A stretch of DNA of 64,000 nucleotides. Source: Pleuronectes platessa (lineage: Eukaryota; Chordata; Actinopteri; Pleuronectiformes; Pleuronectidae). The stretch covers positions 1 through 64,000 of the forward strand of contig NW_026519085.1 of the NCBI RefSeq assembly GCF_947347685.1, written 5' to 3'. This document shows, in pieces, positions 24,601 to 35,011 of this stretch. Within the stretch, counting starts at the first letter, position 1; every line of letters starts with the position of its first letter. The translations under genes and the position numbers were made by a program. The notes under the pieces were generated by a model. That model was not told the DNA's origin. It did no database searches and saw nothing but the letters and a program-made list of their open reading frames with translations.

Positions 24601-25898
24601 ACTCTCTACGACCTTCACAAAAAAAGTTATTCAAGAATATCTCCTCGGGTTTTCGGCCATTTGCTACTTCGACCCCTTCCGAAGGTCGCAGGAGCTCGGG
24701 GATGGCACCAATCGATCCGCAGGACCCACATTAGTTCAATAGAAACCACTTTCCAAGTCTCTACGACCTTCAGAAAAAAAGTTATTCAAGAATATCTCCT
24801 TCTCCAATGTGCTTTCATCCCTAATCCTTACCTTAACCCTAGCTGTTTTAGCGACTTTCTTATTCAGAGGTTCTGGACTTCGATTCTATGCCTAGTCAGG
24901 TTCCTTAGACCCTTACCCTAACCACACCACCCCTTGCCTAAACCTAACCCCGCCCACTTTTCAGATTCGCTTGTTCGACCCCTTCCCAAGGTCCTAGAAG
25001 CTCGGCGATGGTACCAATCGATCCGCAGTACCCCATTTAGTAGAGACAGACCCCCTTTCCAAGTCTCTACGACCTTCACAGCAAAAGTTATTCTAGAATA
25101 TCTCCTCAGCAGGCTATGCTAATGAGGCTGCCTAATTACAATCCCCTTTCTCTCAAATATCTCGGCATAGAAGACACCAAAACTCAAAATTACAGGATAT
25201 TCACCATCCCAACAGAGAATTCTCCTCAGAAATGTCATTTTATCACATCAAATTCAAAACCCTAAATTCAGGAAAAACCATGACCAAGGTGAACTCACAC
25301 ACAAGACAAGTTCCCCACAGATCAAACAGCTCATTAGACAAATCATGGAGAAATCCAAAATCAGTCGCTTGGAAGAATGACAGTGAAGCATCTCCTTGGG
25401 CCGTGCGGTGTATGGGGCACAGGAGCTCTTCTGGGGGCCCAATCATGGGGGGCCAAGGAGGCAGTGGTCTGGACACACATCAGGCCCCTCTTCGTTCAAC
25501 CTGAAAGGTAAGAATGCAGGTAAGATCGACACAAATTCCACCAGAAATCAGAAATTCCGAACTAGCCCCTCCCACTTTTGGGGATTTGGGCGTTCGACCC
25601 CTTCCGAAGGTCGTAGAAGCTCGAAAATGGTACCAATCGATGCGCAATACCCCACTTGCCAGAAACAAATGCCCTCTCCCACTCTCTACGACCTTCACAA
25701 AAAAAGTTATTCAAGAATATCTCCTCGGGTTTTCGGCCATTTGCTACTTCGACCCCTTCCGAAGGTCGCAGGAGCTCGGGGATGGCACCAATCGATCCGC
25801 AGGACCCACATTAGTTCAATAGAAACCACTTTCCAAGTCTCTACGACCTTCAGAAAAAAAGTTATTCAAGAATATCTCCTTCTCCAATGTGCTTTCAT

Positions 25899-25965
25899 CC
25901 CTAACCCTAACCCTAACCCTAACCCTAACCCTAACCCTAACCCTAACCTAACCCTAACCCTAACC
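25899..25965 (+). repeat. ITS at the type A to type B boundary
   Basis: About 67 bp with one CCTAA variant near 25947. Seed register II distal. Proximal flank: position about 175 (ACCTTCAC), ACC shared. Family 1 to the left is type A and to the right is type B. Confidence 0.96.
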
Positions 25966-28900
25966 TTCACAAAAAAAGTTATTCAAGAATATCTCCTCGG
26001 CTTTTCGGCCATTTGCTACTTCGACCCCTTCCGAAGGTCGTAGGAGCTCGGGGATGGCACCAATCGATCCGCAGGACCCACATTAGTTCAATAGAAACCA
26101 CTTTCCAAGTCTCTACGACCTTCAGAAAAAAAGTTATTCAAGAATATCTCCTTCTCCAATGTGCTTTCATCCCTAATCCTTACCTTAACCCTAGCTGTTT
26201 TAGCGACTTTCTTATTCAGAGGTTCTGGACTTCGATTCTATGCCTAGTCAGGTTCCTTAGACCCTTACCCTAACCACACCACCCCTTGCCTAAACCTAAC
26301 CCCGCCCACTTTTCAGATTCGCTCGTTCGACCCCTTCCCAAGGTCCTAGAAGCTCGGCGATGGTACCAATCGATCCGCAGTACCCCATTTAGTAGAGACA
26401 GACGCCCTTTCCAAGTCTCTACGACCTTCACAGCAAAAGTTATTCTAGAATATCTCCTCAGCAGGCTATGCTAATGAGGCGGCCTAATTACAATCCCGTT
26501 TCTCTCAAATATCTCGGCATAGAAGACACCAAAACTCAAAATTAGAGGATATTCACCATCCCAAGAGAGAATTCTCCTCAGAAATGTCATTTTATCACAT
26601 CAAATTCAAAACCCTAAATTCAGGAAAAACCATGACCAAGGTGAACTCACACACAAGACAAGTGCCCCACAGATCAAACAGCTCATTAGACAAATCATGG
26701 AGAAATCCAAAATCAGTCGCTTGGAAGAATGACAGTGAAGCATCTCCTTGGGCCGTGCGGTGTATGGGGCACAGGAGCTCTTCTGGGGGCCCAATCATGG
26801 GGGGCCAAGGAGGCAGTGGTCTGGACACACATCAGGCCCCTCTTCGTTCAGCCTGAAAGGTAAGAATGCAGGTAAGATCGACACAAATTCCACCAGAAAT
26901 CAGAAATTCCGAACTAGCCCCTCCCACTTTTGGGGATTTGGGCGTTCGACCCCTTCCGAAGGTCGTAGAAGCTCGAAAATGGTACCAATCGATGCGCAAT
27001 ACCCCACTTGCCAGAAACAAATGCCCTCTCCCACTCTCTACGACCTTCACAAAAAAAGTTATTCAAGAATATCTCCTCGGCTTTTCGGCCATTTGCTACT
27101 TCGACCCCTTCCGAAGGTCGTAGGAGCTCGGGGATGGCACCAATCGATCCGCAGGACCCACATTAGTTCAATAGAAACCACTTTCCAAGTCTCTACGACC
27201 TTCAGAAAAAAAGTTATTCAAGAATATCTCCTTCTCCAATGTGCTTTCATCCCTAATCCTAACCCTAACCCTAACCCTAACCCTAACCCTAACCCTAACC
27301 CTAACCCAAGGAGGCAGTGGTCTGGACACACATCAGGCCCCTCTTCGTTCAGCCTGAAAGGTAAGAATGCAGGTAAGATCGACACAAATTCCACCAGAAA
27401 TCAGAAATTCCGAACTAGCCCCTCCCACTTTTGGGGATTTGGGCGTTCGACCCCTTCCGAAGGTCGTAGAAGCTCGAAAATGGTACCAATCGATGCGCAA
27501 TACCCCACTTGCCAGAAACAAATGCCCTCTCCCACTCTCTACGACCTTCACAAAAAAAGTTATTCAAGAATATCTCCTCGGCTTTTCGGCCATTTGCTAC
27601 TTCGACCCCTTCCGAAGGTCGTAGGAGCTCGGGGATGGCACCAATCGATCCGCAGGACCCACATTAGTTCAATAGAAACCACTTTCCAAGTCTCTACGAC
27701 CTTCAGAAAAAAAGTTATTCAAGAATATCTCCTTCTCCAATGTGCTTTCATCCCTAATCCTTACCTTAACCCTAGCTGTTTTAGCGACTTTCTTATTCAG
27801 AGGTTCTGGACTTCGATTCTATGCCTAGTCAGGTTCCTTAGACCCTTACCCTAACCACACCACCCCTTGCCTAAACCTAACCCCGCCCACTTTTCAGATT
27901 CGCTCGTTCGACCCCTTCCCAAGGTCCTAGAAGCTCGGCGATGGTACCAATCGATCCGCAGTACCCCATTTAGTAGAGACAGACGCCCTTTCCAAGTCTC
28001 TACGACCTTCACAGCAAAAGTTATTCTAGAATATCTCCTCAGCAGGCTATGCTAATGAGGCGGCCTAATTACAATCCCGTTTCTCTCAAATATCTCGGCA
28101 TAGAAGACACCAAAACTCAAAATTAGAGGATATTCACCATCCCAAGAGAGAATTCTCCTCAGAAATGTCATTTTATCACATCAAATTCAAAACCCTAAAT
28201 TCAGGAAAAACCATGACCAAGGTGAACTCACACACAAGACAAGTGCCCCACAGATCAAACAGCTCATTAGACAAATCATGGAGAAATCCAAAATCAGTCG
28301 CTTGGAAGAATGACAGTGAAGCATCTCCTTGGGCCGTGCGGTGTATGGGGCACAGGAGCTCTTCTGGGGGCCCAATCATGGGGGGCCAAGGAGGCAGTGG
28401 TCTGGACACACATCAGGCCCCTCTTCGTTCAGCCTGAAAGGTAAGAATGCAGGTAAGATCGACACAAATTCCACCAGAAATCAGAAATTCCGAACTAGCC
28501 CCTCCCACTTTTGGGGATTTGGGCGTTCGACCCCTTCCGAAGGTCGTAGAAGCTCGAAAATGGTACCAATCGATGCGCAATACCCCACTTGCCAGAAACA
28601 AATGCCCTCTCCCACTCTCTACGACCTTCACAAAAAAAGTTATTCAAGAATATCTCCTCGGCTTTTCGGCCATTTGCTACTTCGACCCCTTCCGAAGGTC
28701 GTAGGAGCTCGGGGATGGCACCAATCGATCCGCAGGACCCACATTAGTTCAATAGAAACCACTTTCCAAGTCTCTACGACCTTCAGAAAAAAAGTTATTC
28801 AAGAATATCTCCTTCTCCAATGTGCTTTCATCCCTAATCCTTACCTTAACCCTAGCTGTTTTAGCGACTTTCTTATTCAGAGGTTCTGGACTTCGATTCT

Positions 28901-29911
28901 ATGCCTAGTCAGGTTCCTTAGACCCTTACCCTAACCACACCACCCCTTGCCTAAACCTAACCCCGCCCACTTTTCAGATTCGCTCGTTCGACCCCTTCCC
29001 AAGGTCCTAGAAGCTCGGCGATGGTACCAATCGATCCGCAGTACCCCATTTAGTAGAGACAGACGCCCTTTCCAAGTCTCTACGACCTTCACAGCAAAAG
29101 TTATTCTAGAATATCTCCTCAGCAGGCTATGCTAATGAGGCGGCCTAATTACAATCCCGTTTCTCTCAAATATCTCGGCATAGAAGACACCAAAACTCAA
29201 AATTAGAGGATATTCACCATCCCAAGAGAGAATTCTCCTCAGAAATGTCATTTTATCACATCAAATTCAAAACCCTAAATTCAGGAAAAACCATGACCAA
29301 GGTGAACTCACACACAAGACAAGTGCCCCACAGATCAAACAGCTCATTAGACAAATCATGGAGAAATCCAAAATCAGTCGCTTGGAAGAATGACAGTGAA
29401 GCATCTCCTTGGGCCGTGCGGTGTATGGGGCACAGGAGCTCTTCTGGGGGCCCAATCATGGGGGGCCAAGGAGGCAGTGGTCTGGACACACATCAGGCCC
29501 CTCTTCGTTCAGCCTGAAAGGTAAGAATGCAGGTAAGATCGACACAAATTCCACCAGAAATCAGAAATTCCGAACTAGCCCCTCCCACTTTTGGGGATTT
29601 GGGCGTTCGACCCCTTCCGAAGGTCGTAGAAGCTCGAAAATGGTACCAATCGATGCGCAATACCCCACTTGCCAGAAACAAATGCCCTCTCCCACTCTCT
29701 ACGACCTTCACAAAAAAAGTTATTCAAGAATATCTCCTCGGCTTTTCGGCCATTTGCTACTTCGACCCCTTCCGAAGGTCGTAGGAGCTCGGGGATGGCA
29801 CCAATCGATCCGCAGGACCCACATTAGTTCAATAGAAACCACTTTCCAAGTCTCTACGACCTTCAGAAAAAAAGTTATTCAAGAATATCTCCTTCTCCAA
29901 TGTGCTTTCAT
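25966..29911. repeat. Family 1 array, type B
   Basis: Position 1 at 26870, 27371, 28451 and 29531, preceded by a truncated unit. Differences from type A are shared by all members: CTCGGCTTTTC, GGTCGTAGGAGC, GCTCGTTCG, ACGCCCTTT, GAGGCGGCC, ATCCCGTTT, ATTAGAGG, CCAAGAGAG, AAGTGCCCC and TTCAGCCTG. The 501-bp step between 26870 and 27371 is a unit cut short by the ITS at 27251. No gene is supported. Confidence 0.96.
27251..27307 (+). repeat. ITS
   Basis: About 57 bp. Seed register I distal. Proximal flank: position 1018 (CCAAGGAGGCAG), CC shared. Type B on both sides. Confidence 0.96.
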
Positions 29912-29968
29912 CCCTAATCCTAACCCTAACCCTAACCCTAACCCTAACCCTAACCCTAACCCTAACCC
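29912..29968 (+). repeat. ITS at the family 1 / family 2 boundary
   Basis: About 57 bp. Family 1 seed register I distal. The proximal flank is family 2 (CCGAAGAAACATC), CC shared. It joins two unrelated repeat families through a telomeric tract. Confidence 0.96.
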
Positions 29969-29999
29969 GAAGAAACATCAAAATAACTGTATATTCAAT

Positions 30000-30600
30000 A
30001 CTTACCTTGTAATTACCTTAAATTAAGGAATTACTCACCCTACGACACCCAACACCAATTGGTTTATTTATTATTCATGACATGACCAATGTTGTCTCTT
30101 TTCAATGTCCTATAGGACACCCCACTGGTCCTCATAAAAACTTGAGTGAGCAGTGACAGCTGATTAGAGGCCATGTCTTGATTGTAGAACTTAAGATCTC
30201 CAGGCGAGCTATTCCTGGAGCATAGATGAAAGTAAGACTCCAGATGAATGATTTATGGAGCATAAAGTAAGACTCCCACTTTGAGAATTCCGTGTGTATG
30301 AAACCACGAAGAACAGAATTTTGCCTCCGGAACCTTTGGAAAGCTCTGCGGAAGGCCAGTATCACAGTCCCATCAGTGGAGATCTACTTTCTCATCATTA
30401 TATATACTCACCCCTGCCTGCGACTCAACGTTCAATTTGAGGTACCTTATTACAAATATAAGGACAACTCAGTCATTCATATAAAACAATTCTTTAAAAT
30501 ACTTAATATTTATGTAATTACCCAACCTGAATAAGGAGGAATTACCTGCCCCACTACGAACAAAAACCAAATGTTCTATTTCTTATAATTTGTTTTCATA
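30000..30600. other. Family 2-specific segment absent from variant 2b
   Basis: About 600 bp lying between two related sub-repeats. It is missing from variant 2b, where the flanking sub-repeats are joined, as expected for deletion (or insertion) between direct repeats. It includes a local duplication of GGAGCATA...AAAGTAAGACTCC at about 30217-30275 and a short less A+T-rich stretch at 30315-30385. I recognise no gene. The same segment recurs 1,828 and 3,656 bp downstream. Confidence 0.6.
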
Positions 30601-30838
30601 ACTGCAATGCAGACCACTTACCTGTGTAATTACCTTACCTGTATAAAGGAATAAAGAAGGAATTACAGACAACACCACTGGATTTACTACATGTTTTATT
30701 TCAAACAAGAAAAAAACATTAACACAATTTTATGACAAATACTTACCTGGTAATTACCTTAAGAGAAGGAATTACCCACTTCACATCTCAATTGGATCCA
30801 CCCTTCACATTGTCTCGAAAAGAGTTTTGTAAAAGAAA

Positions 30839-30872
30839 GGGGAGGAGCCTAACAGAGGCAGAGAGTATATAA
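30839..30872 (+). promoter_or_regulatory. GC-rich box plus TATA box, family 2 copy 1
   Basis: GGGGAGGAGCC (30839-30849) and TATATAA (30866-30872), in the spacing of an animal RNA polymerase II core promoter. Transcription would run rightward, away from the telomere, starting near 30900. The diverged family 3 keeps both elements. Activity is not shown. Confidence 0.55.
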
Positions 30873-30992
30873 GGCAGAGCAGCAAACAGCTCACTGCTCA
30901 CTCTGACCTCAGCCAGCATAGGACAAAATGCTCCATGCACTCATCACAAACAAAGCAAAATGACTTGTGTTTATTACCACTTATCACACATC

Positions 30993-31047
30993 TTAAGCCC
31001 AAGCCTGAAGAAGATTTATTTCAATCGAAACGTCGCGGCGGGCTTAA
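30993..31047 (+). ncRNA. Hammerhead-ribozyme-like motif, family 2 copy 1
   Basis: Conserved core CTGAAGA (31005-31011; consensus CUGANGA) and GAAA (31027-31030), followed by CGTC with predicted cleavage after C31034. Helix I: TTAAGCCC (30993-31000) pairs with GGGCTTAA (31040-31047), plus GC/GC next to the core. Helix II: GATT (31013-31016) with AATC (31023-31026). Helix III is minimal (ACGT), as described for the dimer-acting hammerheads of Penelope-like elements. One extra A sits between the core and helix II, which is a departure from the standard fold. Confidence 0.62.
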
Positions 31048-31284
31048 AGTTTGCAACTATGGATGTGTTATTACAGTACTAACTGATACTTACCTTTATA
31101 ATTAAACTGAACTGATGGCAAATGGTCTATTTTACAAACTGCATTGTAGCAGAATTTTTGGAACCACCTATAAACTCTAACTTGAGATTATTATACTCAC
31201 TTGAGAATATTTAATAGTGTTTGTGCAAGGTTATTTTACCAAGTGAGGGGCACCCTATGTTCCAGGAGGGCCAGTGCATAACGT

Positions 31285-31305
31285 TGGACCGACGGGGTCG
31301 GTCCA
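31285..31305 (+). other. Perfect hairpin before the family 2 seed, copy 1
   Basis: TGGACCGAC-GGG-GTCGGTCCA, a 9-bp stem with a 3-base loop, ending 18 bp before the TTACCTAACCC seed. Family 3 has a different sequence here that pairs equally well (52865-52886). Equivalent copies in the other family 2 units: 33113, 34941, 51137, 58022, 59396 and 63106. Confidence 0.8.
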
Positions 31306-31323
31306 CGGATATTACCGTTCTTA

Positions 31324-31332
31324 CCTAACCCT
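31324..31332 (+). other. Telomere-like seed of family 2
   Basis: CCTAACCCT, preceded by the conserved CGGATATTACCGTTCTTA. Where family 2, 2b or 3 is followed by an ITS (34980, 51176, 51930, 52905, 59435), the tract always starts at this point. In intact units it continues as CTGGCCAGTGCC. Confidence 0.8.
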
Positions 31333-31497
31333 GGCCAGTGCCGCCTGGAGCAGCATTGGGGTGCCCTTCTAAAACACTGCTTTAGTCTTCTCCATGTTGG
31401 ACCGATGCTGTCCAATTTTTAGGAATCGTTTCCCACAAGTAACTGGCGAGAAAGAGGCCAAGGAATTAACGGCTCCTGACGGACCCTGCTTTCTACT

Positions 31498-31592
31498 ACC
31501 CCTACCCCAAATCCTCTTACCCTAACCCTAACCCCAGGACCCTTTACCCTAACCCTAACCACAGGACCCCTTGCCCTCATCCTAACCCCCAT
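31498..31592 (+). repeat. Degenerate telomeric cluster inside family 2
   Basis: Two runs of CCCTAACCCTAACC separated by CAGGACCC-type spacers, about 30 bp apart, with decayed versions on both sides. It repeats at 33326-33420, about 58235-58329 and about 63319-63413. Although a better telomere match than the seed at 31324, it is never an ITS acceptor in this window. Confidence 0.8.
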
Positions 31593-32666
31593 CCCATCTG
31601 GTTCAGGGACGATGCTGTTGGACAGTGTAAATATGAAGAAAGACATGGTTTTGGCTGGTTAGTGGAAGGTGGAATGACTGAGATTTAAACACTACGTAGT
31701 ATTCACCTTTTTTCCTTTCTTAAATTTTAGTGGGAAAAGGGTAGGAATTATTCACAAACAAACACCAATTGGTTTATTACATGTTTATTTCAATCCGAAG
31801 AAACATCAAAATAACTGTATATTCAATACTTACCTTGTAATTACCTTAAATTAAGGAATTACTCACCCTACGACACCCAACACCAATTGGTTTATTTATT
31901 ATTCATGACATGACCAATGTTGTCTCTTTTCAATGTCCTATAGGACACCCCACTGGTCCTCATAAAAACTTGAGTGAGCAGTGACAGCTGATTAGAGGCC
32001 ATGTCTTGATTGTAGAACTTAAGATCTCCAGGCGAGCTATTCCTGGAGCATAGATGAAAGTAAGACTCCAGATGAATGATTTATGGAGCATAAAGTAAGA
32101 CTCCCACTTTGAGAATTCCGTGTGTATGAAACCACGAAGAACAGAATTTTGCCTCCGGAACCTTTGGAAAGCTCTGCGGAAGGCCAGTATCACAGTCCCA
32201 TCAGTGGAGATCTACTTTCTCATCATTATATATACTCACCCCTGCCTGCGACTCAACGTTCAATTTGAGGTACCTTATTACAAATATAAGGACAACTCAG
32301 TCATTCATATAAAACAATTCTTTAAAATACTTAATATTTATGTAATTACCCAACCTGAATAAGGAGGAATTACCTGCCCCACTACGAACAAAAACCAAAT
32401 GTTCTATTTCTTATAATTTGTTTTCATAACTGCAATGCAGACCACTTACCTGTGTAATTACCTTACCTGTATAAAGGAATAAAGAAGGAATTACAGACAA
32501 CACCACTGGATTTACTACATGTTTTATTTCAAACAAGAAAAAAACATTAACACAATTTTATGACAAATACTTACCTGGTAATTACCTTAAGAGAAGGAAT
32601 TACCCACTTCACATCTCAATTGGATCCACCCTTCACATTGTCTCGAAAAGAGTTTTGTAAAAGAAA

Positions 32667-32700
32667 GGGGAGGAGCCTAACAGAGGCAGAGAGTATATAA
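32667..32700 (+). promoter_or_regulatory. GC-rich box plus TATA box, family 2 copy 2
   Basis: Identical to 30839-30872, one 1,828-bp period on. Confidence 0.55.
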
Positions 32701-32820
32701 GGCAGAGCAGCAAACAGCTCACTGCTCACTCTGACCTCAGCCAGCATAGGACAAAATGCTCCATGCACTCATCACAAACAAAGCAAAATGACTTGTGTTT
32801 ATTACCACTTATCACACATC

Positions 32821-32875
32821 TTAAGCCCAAGCCTGAAGAAGATTTATTTCAATCGAAACGTCGCGGCGGGCTTAA
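32821..32875 (+). ncRNA. Hammerhead-ribozyme-like motif, family 2 copy 2
   Basis: Identical to 30993-31047. With copies 1 and 3 it forms a tandem series that would cut a multimeric transcript into 1,828-nt units if active. Confidence 0.62.
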
Positions 32876-34494
32876 AGTTTGCAACTATGGATGTGTTATT
32901 ACAGTACTAACTGATACTTACCTTTATAATTAAACTGAACTGATGGCAAATGGTCTATTTTACAAACTGCATTGTAGCAGAATTTTTGGAACCACCTATA
33001 AACTCTAACTTGAGATTATTATACTCACTTGAGAATATTTAATAGTGTTTGTGCAAGGTTATTTTACCAAGTGAGGGGCACCCTATGTTCCAGGAGGGCC
33101 AGTGCATAACGTTGGACCGACGGGGTCGGTCCACGGATATTACCGTTCTTACCTAACCCTGGCCAGTGCCGCCTGGAGCAGCATTGGGGTGCCCTTCTAA
33201 AACACTGCTTTAGTCTTCTCCATGTTGGACCGATGCTGTCCAATTTTTAGGAATCGTTTCCCACAAGTAACTGGCGAGAAAGAGGCCAAGGAATTAACGG
33301 CTCCTGACGGACCCTGCTTTCTACTACCCCTACCCCAAATCCTCTTACCCTAACCCTAACCCCAGGACCCTTTACCCTAACCCTAACCACAGGACCCCTT
33401 GCCCTCATCCTAACCCCCATCCCATCTGGTTCAGGGACGATGCTGTTGGACAGTGTAAATATGAAGAAAGACATGGTTTTGGCTGGTTAGTGGAAGGTGG
33501 AATGACTGAGATTTAAACACTACGTAGTATTCACCTTTTTTCCTTTCTTAAATTTTAGTGGGAAAAGGGTAGGAATTATTCACAAACAAACACCAATTGG
33601 TTTATTACATGTTTATTTCAATCCGAAGAAACATCAAAATAACTGTATATTCAATACTTACCTTGTAATTACCTTAAATTAAGGAATTACTCACCCTACG
33701 ACACCCAACACCAATTGGTTTATTTATTATTCATGACATGACCAATGTTGTCTCTTTTCAATGTCCTATAGGACACCCCACTGGTCCTCATAAAAACTTG
33801 AGTGAGCAGTGACAGCTGATTAGAGGCCATGTCTTGATTGTAGAACTTAAGATCTCCAGGCGAGCTATTCCTGGAGCATAGATGAAAGTAAGACTCCAGA
33901 TGAATGATTTATGGAGCATAAAGTAAGACTCCCACTTTGAGAATTCCGTGTGTATGAAACCACGAAGAACAGAATTTTGCCTCCGGAACCTTTGGAAAGC
34001 TCTGCGGAAGGCCAGTATCACAGTCCCATCAGTGGAGATCTACTTTCTCATCATTATATATACTCACCCCTGCCTGCGACTCAACGTTCAATTTGAGGTA
34101 CCTTATTACAAATATAAGGACAACTCAGTCATTCATATAAAACAATTCTTTAAAATACTTAATATTTATGTAATTACCCAACCTGAATAAGGAGGAATTA
34201 CCTGCCCCACTACGAACAAAAACCAAATGTTCTATTTCTTATAATTTGTTTTCATAACTGCAATGCAGACCACTTACCTGTGTAATTACCTTACCTGTAT
34301 AAAGGAATAAAGAAGGAATTACAGACAACACCACTGGATTTACTACATGTTTTATTTCAAACAAGAAAAAAACATTAACACAATTTTATGACAAATACTT
34401 ACCTGGTAATTACCTTAAGAGAAGGAATTACCCACTTCACATCTCAATTGGATCCACCCTTCACATTGTCTCGAAAAGAGTTTTGTAAAAGAAA

Positions 34495-34528
34495 GGGGAG
34501 GAGCCTAACAGAGGCAGAGAGTATATAA
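34495..34528 (+). promoter_or_regulatory. GC-rich box plus TATA box, family 2 copy 3
   Basis: Identical to 30839-30872, in the copy truncated at its seed. Confidence 0.55.
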
Positions 34529-34648
34529 GGCAGAGCAGCAAACAGCTCACTGCTCACTCTGACCTCAGCCAGCATAGGACAAAATGCTCCATGCACTCAT
34601 CACAAACAAAGCAAAATGACTTGTGTTTATTACCACTTATCACACATC

Positions 34649-34703
34649 TTAAGCCCAAGCCTGAAGAAGATTTATTTCAATCGAAACGTCGCGGCGGGCT
34701 TAA
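34649..34703 (+). ncRNA. Hammerhead-ribozyme-like motif, family 2 copy 3
   Basis: Identical to 30993-31047. Confidence 0.62.
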
Positions 34704-34979
34704 AGTTTGCAACTATGGATGTGTTATTACAGTACTAACTGATACTTACCTTTATAATTAAACTGAACTGATGGCAAATGGTCTATTTTACAAACTGCAT
34801 TGTAGCAGAATTTTTGGAACCACCTATAAACTCTAACTTGAGATTATTATACTCACTTGAGAATATTTAATAGTGTTTGTGCAAGGTTATTTTACCAAGT
34901 GAGGGGCACCCTATGTTCCAGGAGGGCCAGTGCATAACGTTGGACCGACGGGGTCGGTCCACGGATATTACCGTTCTTA

Positions 34980-35011
34980 CCTAACCCTAACCCTAACCCT
35001 AACCCTAACCC
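34980..35011 (+). repeat. ITS at the family 2 / family 1 boundary
   Basis: About 32 bp. Distal flank: family 2 seed. Proximal flank: family 1 type A, position 200 (ATATCTCCTCGGG), with no clear shared base. First case of the family 2 seed acting like the family 1 seed. Confidence 0.95.

Larger units (their letters stand above)
784..25898. repeat. Family 1 subtelomeric array, type A (distal block)
   Basis: Head-to-tail ~1,080-bp units. Position 1 (AGGTAAG) falls at 784, 1864, 2944, 4089, 5169, 6249, 7394, 8474, 9549, 10629, 11359, 12439, 13584, 14267, 15347, 16492, 17572, 18652, 19732, 21168, 22278, 23358, 24438 and 25518. Apart from ITS insertions and a 5-bp loss near 9407 (GGAAG missing), I see no base difference between units. 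Departures from 1,080 bp (1,145, 730, 683, 1,436, 1,110) come from ITSs. Type A is marked by CTCGGGTTTTC, GGTCGCAGGAGC, GCTTGTTCG, GAGGCTGCC, AAGTTCCCC and TTCAACCTG. Such uniformity implies recent amplification. No gene is supported in it. Confidence 0.97.
29967..34979. repeat. Family 2 tandem array, 1,828-bp unit
   Basis: Copies at 29967-31794, 31795-33622 and 33623-34979 (truncated at its seed). The copies look identical. Each unit holds TAATTACC-rich sub-repeats of about 110-120 bp (for example from 30541, 30660 and 30771), a family-specific part at about 30000-30600, a GC-rich box with TATATAA, a hammerhead-like motif, a hairpin, a TTACCTAACCC seed and a degenerate telomeric cluster. Short open frames (75-80 codons) overlap on opposite strands and match nothing I recognise. 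There is no reverse transcriptase or transposase. Confidence 0.95.

Noticed and set aside
30132..30534. 77- and 80-codon frames on opposite strands in family 2
   Set aside because: They overlap each other, lie in a segment absent from variant 2b and are not recognisable.
30928..30963. 11-residue open frame at GACAAAATGC just after the predicted start site of family 2
   Set aside because: Family 3 has an ATG at the same place, but the peptide and length differ. It is too short to claim.
29967..34979. Family 2 as an intact mobile element
   Set aside because: No reverse transcriptase, endonuclease or transposase, no target-site duplication and no terminal repeats. Only the hammerhead-like motif hints at a retroelement origin.
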